Source: JBFHER01 sp041584055
GTDB taxonomy: Bacteria > Bacteroidota > Bacteroidia > Bacteroidales > UBA5342
Direction: 5' to 3'
NCBI GenBank assembly: GCA_041584055.1
Contig: JBFHER010000195.1
Location: 1 to 7,213 of the forward strand
DNA length: 7,213 bases
The position numbers and the translations under genes were made by a program. The first letter of the stretch is position 1, and every line of letters starts with the position of its first letter. The notes under the pieces were generated by a model. That model had not been told where the DNA came from. It saw only the letters and a list, made by a program, of their open reading frames with translations, and searched no databases. Below are positions 1 to 7,086 of this stretch, one piece after another.

Positions 1-1385
1 AATCAGATGAATATCCAATGTTTAATTCAATTGTATCCACCTATTTACAGCAAGGTTTTTCAATTTCTACATTCCAGCAGTTTACCGGAGGAATGGGGGA
101 TGTTGAAAAAGCAAACCTGGCTTTAAAAATGAATTCACTTGAGGATATGATAGAAAATAAAGCGCAAAGAGATTTGTTGCCAAAAATCATTTCTCAAAAA
201 GGAAGTTTCCTTATCAATGGATTAAAACATGAAGTAGGAATATATGATTTCGACGATTTTCTTTATTACTACATCGAGGATCATGCATTTCAAACCATTG
301 CTTTAGATTCGGTAGCAAATGCTTTATATAAAGATTATGAAGTGGATATGTATTCGTTCCTGGAAAGTTTAAACACAAAGGGAAGTATTCCTAAATTTTT
401 GATGAGCAGTGCCACTTTTTTTGAGTCACGGGATGAATATGGTCCAATTTATATTGTCCGGTTTAAAATGACCAATAATGGTGATGTAAAGGGCTTGGTA
501 AATGTGTCGTTCCGTATGGGAGGTGGTTTTGGTGGCGGAGGAGAGAATGAGGAACGCATTCTTTCATTTGAAGCCGGTGAGACAAAAGAAGTACAGCTTG
601 TTTTGTTTGAACAACCACGTTTGATGACTGTAAATACGCTTGTTTCTGAAAATATCCCATCCTCATTTAGCGTCTTTTTGAGAAATGCAACCCGTTTGGG
701 AAAGGGAACCTTTGAGGAATATGAAAACATTGTATCCGTTCCTGTGATGCTGGAATCTGAAAGTGAGTTGGTGATTGACAATGAACATGAAGGGTTTTCT
801 GTGCATGTTGAAACCAATGAAAGTAAGCTTAAAAAGTACCTTGAAGATAGAAAAGAAGAAGAAGAAATAGGATATGGTTCGGTGAGTGGCAGGTACACCC
901 CCAACCGATGGAAACCAGTTGCTCATACCGCGTTTTATGGAGAAAGTGTACGCTCCGCATGGTATGTAAGAGGTGGAAATGGGAACAGTTACGTGACCTG
1001 GCAGGCACCCCTGAAAGATAAAGGCTTTTATGATATCTATACTTATATTCCTGTGTCTGCCATGCTGGGCCGTTCTGGTGGCGATCGGGGTAGAGGCTCA
1101 GGCCAGGGAGGTCAACGCGATGGACAATCCGGAGACCGTGGCCGAGGTGGCGGAGGTGGTCCCAGCTTTGCTGATGGTGGAACTGATTATCATTATTTCA
1201 TCTATCATGGCATAGAAAAGGAAGAGGTTGAATATGTATTAAGTAATGAACAACTTGAAGGCTGGAATAAATTAGGAACCTTCTTTCTGGAGGATGATTC
1301 CATTAAAATTCAACTTACCAATCAATCTTCAGGAAACAGAGTCTTTGCAGATGCGATTAAACTTGTAAAACGTGAAAATCAATAA
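1..1385 (+). CDS. C-terminal part of a large protein with a golvesin-like C-terminal domain (5' truncated)
   Basis: The reading frame is open from the window edge and ends at TAA 1383-1385. The first in-frame ATG (18) is unlikely to be the true start: the frame continues upstream and no signal peptide follows, although this domain type is normally extracytoplasmic. Residues are numbered from that Met. Residues 1-130 are mostly helical and I do not recognise them. Residues about 130-245 look like a beta-rich segment with a short Gly run (168-175). From V252 (VIDNEHEGF) to the end is a golvesin/xanthan-lyase-type beta domain: the D-N-E-x-x-G-F opening, AWYVRGG, TWQAP, GFYDIYTYIP, YHYFIYHG, GWNKLGTFFL and the closing FADAIKLVKR. 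In Bacteroidota such domains end large exported proteins or ABC-2 permease/peptidase-like fusions; I recall the latter as the closest match, with low certainty. A charged stretch (about 268-288) and a Gly/Arg-rich loop (349-388) interrupt the domain. It lies 7 bases before the efflux operon, so cotranscription is likely. The domain call is fairly sure; the function is unknown. Confidence 0.72.
   Translation, partial: SDEYPMFNSIVSTYLQQGFSISTFQQFTGGMGDVEKANLALKMNSLEDMIENKAQRDLLPKIISQKGSFLINGLKHEVGIYDFDDFLYYYIEDHAFQTIALDSVANALYKDYEVDMYSFLESLNTKGSIPKFLMSSATFFESRDEYGPIYIVRFKMTNNGDVKGLVNVSFRMGGGFGGGGENEERILSFEAGETKEVQLVLFEQPRLMTVNTLVSENIPSSFSVFLRNATRLGKGTFEEYENIVSVPVMLESESELVIDNEHEGFSVHVETNESKLKKYLEDRKEEEEIGYGSVSGRYTPNRWKPVAHTAFYGESVRSAWYVRGGNGNSYVTWQAPLKDKGFYDIYTYIPVSAMLGRSGGDRGRGSGQGGQRDGQSGDRGRGGGGGPSFADGGTDYHYFIYHGIEKEEVEYVLSNEQLEGWNKLGTFFLEDDSIKIQLTNQSSGNRVFADAIKLVKRENQ
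1062..1181 (+). repeat. Gly/Arg-rich low-complexity coding insertion in the golvesin-like domain
   Basis: Residues 349-388 (counted from Met at base 18) are almost only Gly, Arg, Ser, Asp and Gln, with two imperfect copies of an S-G-D-R-G-R-G unit (353-360 and 371-377) followed by five Gly. The DNA is visibly G-rich compared with the AT-rich flanks. It sits between the strand YDIYTYIP and the strand YHYFIYHG, where the domain normally has a surface loop, so it reads as an inserted flexible loop and not as a disruption; the frame is intact on both sides. Confidence 0.75.
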
Positions 1386-1392
1386 TAACAAG

Positions 1393-2859
1393 ATGAGAAC
1401 AACACTAATCAGTTTATTTTTAATACTATCAGCACTGCTCAGTGGGCAAGAGCTTATGACATTCGAAAATGCAATGTCAACAGCAATGAAAAACAGTCCC
1501 TCTATCCGGCAATCTGTTATTTCCCTACAGCGTAGTGAGGAAAACCTAAAGGCACAGAATGCGATGTTGAAATCGCAATTTGGATTAAACTTAAACCCTT
1601 TTGAATATAGTCGGACACAGCGTTTTGATTCCCGTGTTGGTGAATGGTACACGAACGAAAGAACCGGGTCAAACGGGACCTTCAGCATTAAACAACCTAT
1701 TTTGGCTACCGATGGTTTACTTTCTCTGAATAACCGTTTAAGTTATCAGGATAACTACAGTACCACTACAAATGCTGAAAATACAGCTACATTTGATAAC
1801 AATCTGTACCTTGAATATTCACAACCGATATTTACTTACAATCGCACTGCGCTGGAGCTGGAAGAATTGGAATTGGATCTGGAGAATACGACTTTGCGTT
1901 ATGAGTTGCAGCGTTTAAGTTTGGAAAAAAGTGTTGCAGAATCCTTCTATGACTTGTATCAGAAGCAGATGAATATTACAATTGCTGAGGAGGAACATAA
2001 AAACAATGAAGATGCCTATACTATAATAAAAAATAAGGTGGATGGTGACCTGCTTGCCCTTGAGGAATTGTATCAGGCGGAAGTTAACCTGGCAACAAGT
2101 AAATCGAATCTGTACAACACACAGGTTACTTTTCAGGATGCATTAGACCGATTTAAGGTGTTGATTGGTGTGTCGCTTGATGAAGAGTTTACGGTAATAG
2201 CGGACATTGTTTTGCCTGAAGTGCAGGTTGAGATGAGCAAAGCTGTTGAGAGTGGTTTGACAAACAGAATGGAGATTCGTCAGCGTGAAATTGAGTTGGA
2301 ATCTTCTCAATTTAGCCTTGTGCGAACCAAAGCGACAAATGAATTCTCAGGTGAAGTAAATGCTGCCATCGGAATTGGAGGCGTAAACGAGGAATTTGCA
2401 AAATTGTATGATACCCCTGAATGGACGCCAAGTGTTGGGCTTAATCTGAATGTGCCTATTTTTGACTGGGGAGAACGAAAAGCACGCATCAAAGCCGCTG
2501 AATTGGGAATTGAAAGCTCCAGAATAAATTTAGAGGACGAAAAAATAGACATTGTTCTTAATATCCGCAGTATTCTCCGAAACCTGAAAAACTTAAAAGA
2601 TCAGGTGGCCATTCAGGAAAAGAACGTTGAGAATGCCAAGCTAACGTATGAAATTAATCAGGAACGGTATTTAAACGGGGATTTGACCGGTATGGATTTG
2701 AATCAGTTTCAAACTCAGTTATCAAATAAAAAAATTGACCTTACCAGTGCTAGAATTGCTTACAAACTGGAATTGTTAAATCTAAAAATTCAAACCCTGT
2801 ACGATTGGGAAAAAAATGAATCCATCGTGCCTGAGGCTTACATTGAGTCAAAAAAATAA
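1393..2859 (+). CDS. TolC-family outer-membrane efflux protein
   Basis: The product is 488 residues from ATG 1393, the usual size for the family. TolC-type proteins form a trimeric barrel and periplasmic tunnel that carries substrate from an RND or ABC pump through the outer membrane. I chose ATG 1393 over GTG 1372 because it directly opens a signal peptide (M-R-T-T, hydrophobic to about residue 16, probable cleavage near G18/Q19) and avoids overlap with the upstream gene. There is no lipobox, so it is not a lipidated OprM-type channel. Two structural repeats are visible: a first half with Q-P-I-L (101-104) and Q-P-I-F (144-147) strands followed by long helices, and a second half with the typical P-I-F-D-W-G (355-360), again followed by long charged amphipathic helices (about 361-470). 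The next genes encode the matching adaptor and RND pump, 28 bases downstream, which makes the role secure. The substrate is unknown. Confidence 0.95.
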   Translation: MRTTLISLFLILSALLSGQELMTFENAMSTAMKNSPSIRQSVISLQRSEENLKAQNAMLKSQFGLNLNPFEYSRTQRFDSRVGEWYTNERTGSNGTFSIKQPILATDGLLSLNNRLSYQDNYSTTTNAENTATFDNNLYLEYSQPIFTYNRTALELEELELDLENTTLRYELQRLSLEKSVAESFYDLYQKQMNITIAEEEHKNNEDAYTIIKNKVDGDLLALEELYQAEVNLATSKSNLYNTQVTFQDALDRFKVLIGVSLDEEFTVIADIVLPEVQVEMSKAVESGLTNRMEIRQREIELESSQFSLVRTKATNEFSGEVNAAIGIGGVNEEFAKLYDTPEWTPSVGLNLNVPIFDWGERKARIKAAELGIESSRINLEDEKIDIVLNIRSILRNLKNLKDQVAIQEKNVENAKLTYEINQERYLNGDLTGMDLNQFQTQLSNKKIDLTSARIAYKLELLNLKIQTLYDWEKNESIVPEAYIESKK

Positions 2860-2887
2860 ATAAAAATAAATCACAAAACATATCCAC
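2860..2887 (+). promoter_or_regulatory. A/T-rich translation-initiation leader between tolC-type and adaptor genes
   Basis: This 28-base gap is nearly all A and T with a few C. It has no GGAG-like Shine-Dalgarno sequence before ATG 2888, no hairpin followed by a T run, and no convincing -33 TTTG / -7 TAnnTTTG promoter pair. A-rich, SD-less leaders are typical of translation starts in Bacteroidota, so this is read as an operon-internal ribosome landing region. Confidence 0.4.
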
Positions 2888-3958
2888 ATGAAAAGCCATC
2901 GAATACTAAAAAACACTGCCTTTGCAAGTGCTATCCTCGCCTTGTTTTTGGTTGGTTGTCAGCAAGCAGAAAAAGCCATCACATCGGATGTCTCCATACC
3001 GGTTTCTGTGTCAGAGGTTAAGCTCAAAACCATCGAACAATATGTCAACACAACGGGGACCGTTTTCCCTTCTAAAGAAGCGACCTTAACAACGGAAATG
3101 GATGGTTTTTATCACATTAAAACCAATCCTGCAACTGGCAAGCCTTATGCCATTGGAGATGCTGTAAAAGAAGGTGCCACGATTATCGAAATAAAGGACC
3201 CCGATTTTGAAAATAGCATTCGTATCAAGTCAAAAAAACTTGATCTTGAAATTTCAAAGCAGGAGTTGGAAAAGCAAACCTCCCTGCATGAGAAGGGTGG
3301 GGCAACCCTGCGGGAGCTCAAAAATGCTGAGATTAATTATATCAATACCAACTACGATTATGAAAGTGCAATCCTGCAGTTGGAAGATAAATATGTAAAA
3401 GCCCCCTTTGCCGGTGTTATTGTGGATATGCCTTATTATACCGTTGGAACAAAAGTAAAATCTGGAACTGAAGTGGTTGAGGTGGTCAACAGAAATGAAT
3501 TGTACATGGAGGCGAATCTTCCCGAAAAATTCTATTCGTCAATTAAAAAGGGAATGGAGGTTTATGTTACAAATTATTCCATGCCTGATGATACCCTTTC
3601 AGGTGAGATTACACAGGTTTCACCATCAATCGATCCGGATGGACGAACTTTTAAATGCTTCCTGAGAATCAATAACGACCAGAGATTGTTGTTGCCCGGT
3701 ATGTTTGTGAAAGCAGACCTTATTGTTGAACGGCACGAGGATGTTATTGTGATTGCCAAGGAAATTATCAGCGGAAGTAATCGAAAACGTTCGGTATTTG
3801 TGAGCAATAAAGGATATGCAGATCAGAGATTCATTACCACTGGTTTGGAAAACCTTGAAGAAGTAGAGGTTGTCAGAGGTTTGAGTGAGGGAGATCAGAT
3901 CATCGTGAAAGGATTTGAAACCTTGAAAAACAAATCAAAAATCAAGATCGTTGAGTAG
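2888..3958 (+). CDS. RND efflux periplasmic adaptor subunit (HlyD/MFP family lipoprotein)
   Basis: The product is 356 residues. It should bridge the inner-membrane RND pump and the TolC-type channel from the periplasm. The N terminus is a lipoprotein signal: basic start (K2, H4, R5, K8), hydrophobic core, then lipobox L21-V22-G23-C24, so the mature protein is lipid-anchored at C24, as in AcrA. Domains in order: first half of the lipoyl-like domain (about 45-103), a helical hairpin (about 106-168), second lipoyl half opening with the hallmark K-A-P-F-A-G (171-176), a beta-barrel domain (about 203-281) with the family-typical D-x-D-G-R-T-F (249-255) and L-P-G-M-F (269-273), and a membrane-proximal domain to the end. 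Compared with AcrA, the first lipoyl half has about ten extra residues (roughly 79-88, TNPATGKPYA). The start is fixed by the signal peptide. The gene lies 17 bases before the RND gene. The family is certain and the substrate unknown. Confidence 0.95.
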   Translation: MKSHRILKNTAFASAILALFLVGCQQAEKAITSDVSIPVSVSEVKLKTIEQYVNTTGTVFPSKEATLTTEMDGFYHIKTNPATGKPYAIGDAVKEGATIIEIKDPDFENSIRIKSKKLDLEISKQELEKQTSLHEKGGATLRELKNAEINYINTNYDYESAILQLEDKYVKAPFAGVIVDMPYYTVGTKVKSGTEVVEVVNRNELYMEANLPEKFYSSIKKGMEVYVTNYSMPDDTLSGEITQVSPSIDPDGRTFKCFLRINNDQRLLLPGMFVKADLIVERHEDVIVIAKEIISGSNRKRSVFVSNKGYADQRFITTGLENLEEVEVVRGLSEGDQIIVKGFETLKNKSKIKIVE

Positions 3959-3979
3959 ATGTTAATGACAGCATTATGA
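3959..3979 (+). other. Six-codon reading frame bridging adaptor stop and RND start (possible translational coupler)
   Basis: Directly after the adaptor stop TAG (3956-3958) an ATG begins a frame reading M-L-M-T-A-L and ending at TGA 3977-3979, which overlaps the RND start codon 3976-3978 as ATGA. Ribosomes finishing the adaptor could restart here and be delivered to the RND start. The sequence shows only the arrangement; the coupling role is inference, and chance is a fair alternative for so short a frame. Confidence 0.25.
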
Positions 3980-6900
3980 TAAAAAAGATATCTAATTTTT
4001 CGGTTCGTTATCCGGTCACTGTCTTTATGATTATTCTCGCAACCATGTTGCTTGGATACATCTCATTCGACAAACTTGGCATCGACCTTTTTCCGAACCT
4101 TAATAACCCACGTTTATATGTGGAGTTGTCCTCCGGTGAGCGACCACCCGAGGAAATGGAGGAGAAGTTTGTAGAGCGGGTGGAAGCCCTTGCAATACGT
4201 CAGACAGGCGTGGTGAACGTATCATCTCAATCCAGAGTTGGAACCGCACGTGTAGAAGTTGAGTACAGTTGGGAGATGGATATGGATGAGGCTTTCCTTG
4301 ATCTGTCGAAAGCGCTGGTTGTATTGAATCAGGATGAGGAGCTGGAAGAGATGAACATCACCCAGTATGATCCAAATGCCGAGCCGGTGATGCTGGTGGC
4401 TTTTCAACACAAGCAAATCACCGATCTTAATGAATTAAGAAAGGTTGCTGAGAACTACATACGAAATGATTTAATCCGACTTGAAGGCATCGCCGAAGTG
4501 GAAGTGGATGGTGTTGAACAGCAGGAAGTGGTGATCGAGACCAATGAATACTTGCTGAATGCCTACGATATTTCCCTCAGTGAGATATCCGCCAAGATTC
4601 AGAGTTTCAATCAGAATATCTCAGGTGGCTCAGTGGTTGAAATGGGGCGTCGTTACGTTGTAAAAGGGCTCAGTGAGATAGAAGACCTTTACGACCTGGA
4701 AAACATCATTATAAAAATGGGTGGTGCTGCTGCCAATTTGAGAACAGAAACGGACCAGTTTCCGATTTTACTTAAAGATGTGGCAAAGGTCTCCTTCAAT
4801 ATTAAGGATGTGGATAACCGTGTTTTCCTGGATGGCGAGCCATGTTTGGGACTGGCCATTTATAAGGAAACAAGGTACAATACCGTTCGGGCAGTTGAGG
4901 ACTTGCAGACGGAGTTGAAAGAAATGGAGAGGGCATTGCCAAATTATAAATTTACGATCATCCAGGATCAGGGTAATTTTATTTCTTCTGCCATCGATGA
5001 AGTGAAGGATAGCGCTTTAGGCGGTATTGTGTTGGCTGTGTTTGTTCTTTTATTATTCCTCAGACGCATCGGCCCAACAGTAATTGTTAGTATTGCCATT
5101 CCCATATCCATTGTGGCTACTTTTACCTTAATGTACTTTAATGATTTAACACTGAACATCATGACCCTTGGTGGTTTGGCACTTGGTGCTGGTATGTTGG
5201 TGGACAATGCCATTGTGGTACTGGAGAATATTTTTCGTAATCACGAAGCCGGCATGAGCACAAAAGATGCAGCAATCAACGGGACATCCGAGGTTGGAGG
5301 AGCCATTGTGGCATCTACACTTACAACCATTGTGGTGTTTCTTCCAATTGTTTATTTACACGGTGCATCTGGTGAATTGTTTAAAGAACAAGCTTTAACC
5401 GTTACCTATTCTTTGCTCAGTTCGCTTGTGGTTGCTGTGCTCATGATACCAATGTTTTATAACCTGATGTACCGTAAGAAATCACCATTCAAAGGAACCG
5501 TAAAATCTTCTGTGAAGGTGACAGGTTATGGCCGTTTCCTGAAACGGATGCTCAATCATAAATGGTTGGTTGTTTCGCTTGCAACACTTATGCTTTTGGG
5601 TGGATATGTAATGATGAAGGATCTTGGAAGTGAGTTTATGCCTAAGACTGAATCCAATGAGTTTTTTGTGGATATCAGAATGGCAGAAGGCACTCGACTG
5701 GAACGAACCAATGGTGCTGTCACTACCATCGAAGAAACCCTTAAAGAAATGGGGGGGGATGCCATCGAAATGGTCTATTCCCAGGTTGGTCCAACGTCTG
5801 GTTTATCTCAGGGAGATCAATCCTTGTTTGATGACCAGAATGCAGCGACCATCAAGGTTTTTCTGAAAGCAAAAAGTGGCGTGAAAGCCACATCTTTTAT
5901 GGCGCAGGTTGAGCGTTTTTTTCCTTCGGATGATGAAATGGAAATAAGCACACGTCAACAGGAAACTGCCCTGCAAAATATTTTGGGCAGCAACACACAG
6001 CCAGTTGTTGTTGAGGTGTCAGGAGATGATCAACAGCAGTTGGAAGAACTTTCGTTGAAGGTAATACAGGTCCTTTCGGGCATTCAGGGAATTAATAATA
6101 TTGCGTCTTCTGTTGAAGGTGGGGCGCCTGAAGTTGAGGTGCTCATCGATCGTTATCGTGCCGGTTTAATGGGTGTGAATGTTGCAGACATCGTGAATGC
6201 CATCAAACAAAAACTGGATGGTACAAACGCCGGACAGATGGAGGTGGAAGGTGAACTGAATGATATTACAATAAAGTTAAATGAAATAGGATTGCGTGAG
6301 CTTGAAAATCTGATGCTTAAGGTTGGTAACCTTGAGGTGCCTTTGCGCGATGTTGCTCAAATTAAGACCGGATCATCACCAAAGGAAATACTTCATAAGA
6401 ATCAAAGCAGAATTGTGAGCATCACAGCTTCCAAAACCAATGATATCCCTTTGGATCAGTTATCTGAAACAATTCGTGAAGCAATGGCAGATGTCCCATT
6501 CCCGCCAGAATATAGATACACAATCTCAGGTGAAGAAGCACAGCGGGCTGAATCCATGGCCAATTTGACCTTTGCTTTGGTGCTATCACTGATTCTGGTT
6601 TACATGGTGCTTGCATCGCAATTTGAAAGTCTGGTACATCCGTTTACGATTTTGTTAACAGTACCACTGGCAGTGGTTGGCGCCGTTTTGGTCTTTTATG
6701 TGCAGGGTGCCCCTCTAAATATTATGGCATACATCGGGATTATTATGCTTGTGGGAATTGCGGTTAATGATTCCATTATTCTTGTGGATGCAATTAATCA
6801 ACTGCGAAAAGAAGGAATGACTTTGCTTGATTCAATTGTGAATGCCGGGCAACGCCGTATTCGACCTATCATAATGACGACCCTCACAACCATCCTGGCC

Positions 6901-7086
6901 CTGGTGCCATTAACCATTGGTTTTGGAGAAAGTGCATCGCTCAGATCACCCATGGCATGGGCCGTGATTGGAGGATTGATTACGTCCACTTTGCTCACGC
7001 TGGTGGTAATTCCATGTGTCTATTTATTAATCGAGAATTTCCTTTCCTTGTTTAGAAAAGGATCCAAAGAAGTCGCACAGGCATGA
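3976..7086 (+). CDS. RND-family efflux transporter permease subunit (AcrB-like, HAE type)
   Basis: At 1036 residues it is close to AcrB (1049) and complete. RND pumps use the proton gradient to push substrate from periplasm or membrane through adaptor and TolC channel. The fold is seen twice: TM1 (about 13-31), a large periplasmic loop, TM2-TM6 (347-362, 366-384, 391-412, 440-461, 474-496), then TM7 (530-546), a second large loop, and TM8-TM12 (861-881, 889-908, 914-937, 962-982, 991-1014). TM4 has GMLVDNAIVVLEN, placing D410 at AcrB D407 and N411 at D408. TM10 has GIAVNDSII, where N931 replaces the relay Lys (K940). TM11 keeps R961 and T968 (AcrB R971 and T978). Variants of these motifs are familiar in non-proteobacterial RND pumps, so activity is still expected. 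The TM4 motif argues against a CusA-type metal pump. ATG 3976 gives the standard RND N terminus. A G8 run lies at 5751-5758. The stop overlaps the next RND gene by ATGA. Confidence 0.96.
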   Translation: MIKKISNFSVRYPVTVFMIILATMLLGYISFDKLGIDLFPNLNNPRLYVELSSGERPPEEMEEKFVERVEALAIRQTGVVNVSSQSRVGTARVEVEYSWEMDMDEAFLDLSKALVVLNQDEELEEMNITQYDPNAEPVMLVAFQHKQITDLNELRKVAENYIRNDLIRLEGIAEVEVDGVEQQEVVIETNEYLLNAYDISLSEISAKIQSFNQNISGGSVVEMGRRYVVKGLSEIEDLYDLENIIIKMGGAAANLRTETDQFPILLKDVAKVSFNIKDVDNRVFLDGEPCLGLAIYKETRYNTVRAVEDLQTELKEMERALPNYKFTIIQDQGNFISSAIDEVKDSALGGIVLAVFVLLLFLRRIGPTVIVSIAIPISIVATFTLMYFNDLTLNIMTLGGLALGAGMLVDNAIVVLENIFRNHEAGMSTKDAAINGTSEVGGAIVASTLTTIVVFLPIVYLHGASGELFKEQALTVTYSLLSSLVVAVLMIPMFYNLMYRKKSPFKGTVKSSVKVTGYGRFLKRMLNHKWLVVSLATLMLLGGYVMMKDLGSEFMPKTESNEFFVDIRMAEGTRLERTNGAVTTIEETLKEMGGDAIEMVYSQVGPTSGLSQGDQSLFDDQNAATIKVFLKAKSGVKATSFMAQVERFFPSDDEMEISTRQQETALQNILGSNTQPVVVEVSGDDQQQLEELSLKVIQVLSGIQGINNIASSVEGGAPEVEVLIDRYRAGLMGVNVADIVNAIKQKLDGTNAGQMEVEGELNDITIKLNEIGLRELENLMLKVGNLEVPLRDVAQIKTGSSPKEILHKNQSRIVSITASKTNDIPLDQLSETIREAMADVPFPPEYRYTISGEEAQRAESMANLTFALVLSLILVYMVLASQFESLVHPFTILLTVPLAVVGAVLVFYVQGAPLNIMAYIGIIMLVGIAVNDSIILVDAINQLRKEGMTLLDSIVNAGQRRIRPIIMTTLTTILALVPLTIGFGESASLRSPMAWAVIGGLITSTLLTLVVIPCVYLLIENFLSLFRKGSKEVAQA
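5751..5758 (+). repeat. G8 homopolymer inside the RND coding sequence
   Basis: Eight consecutive G bases follow ATG-encoded M592 of the RND gene and encode two Gly in the second periplasmic loop. Gaining one G would end translation at TGA 5829-5831; losing one would end it at TGA 5864-5866. Either change removes TM8-TM12 and abolishes the pump. Such tracts are prone to slippage during replication and to sequencing error; nothing here shows actual variation. Confidence 0.85.

Noticed and set aside
449..904. 151-codon open frame on the minus strand, antisense to the golvesin-domain gene
   Set aside because: The product is a Ser/Pro/Phe-rich peptide with no recognisable domain, lies wholly opposite a clear coding sequence, and reads like the complement of its codon pattern.
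1030..1215. 61-codon plus-strand frame with a hydrophobic, Ala/Val-rich product
   Set aside because: It is an out-of-frame reading of the Gly/Arg-rich insertion; GC-rich repeats readily give open alternative frames. The main frame continues through with conserved domain strands on both sides.
1329..1688. 119-codon minus-strand open frame across the junction of the first gene and the TolC-type gene
   Set aside because: It is antisense to two real genes, its sequence resembles no family, and it has no initiation signal; most likely a shadow frame.
2860..2887. Possible terminator or promoter in the A-rich gap before the adaptor gene
   Set aside because: No inverted repeat with a T run and no TAnnTTTG-type promoter element can be seen; A-richness alone fits a Bacteroidota translation leader.
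5624..5866. 80-codon plus-strand frame inside the RND gene
   Set aside because: It is a shifted shadow of the RND frame, relevant only as the path taken if one G is lost from the G8 tract. The main frame keeps RND features on both sides, so there is no present frameshift.
3976..7086. Heavy-metal (CusA-type) RND assignment
   Set aside because: The TM4 motif GMLVDNAIVVLEN and TM10 GIAVNDSII fit the multidrug-like HAE group and not the CusA-type TM4 motif, and no Met-rich or His-rich metal-binding stretch is seen in the pump or adaptor.
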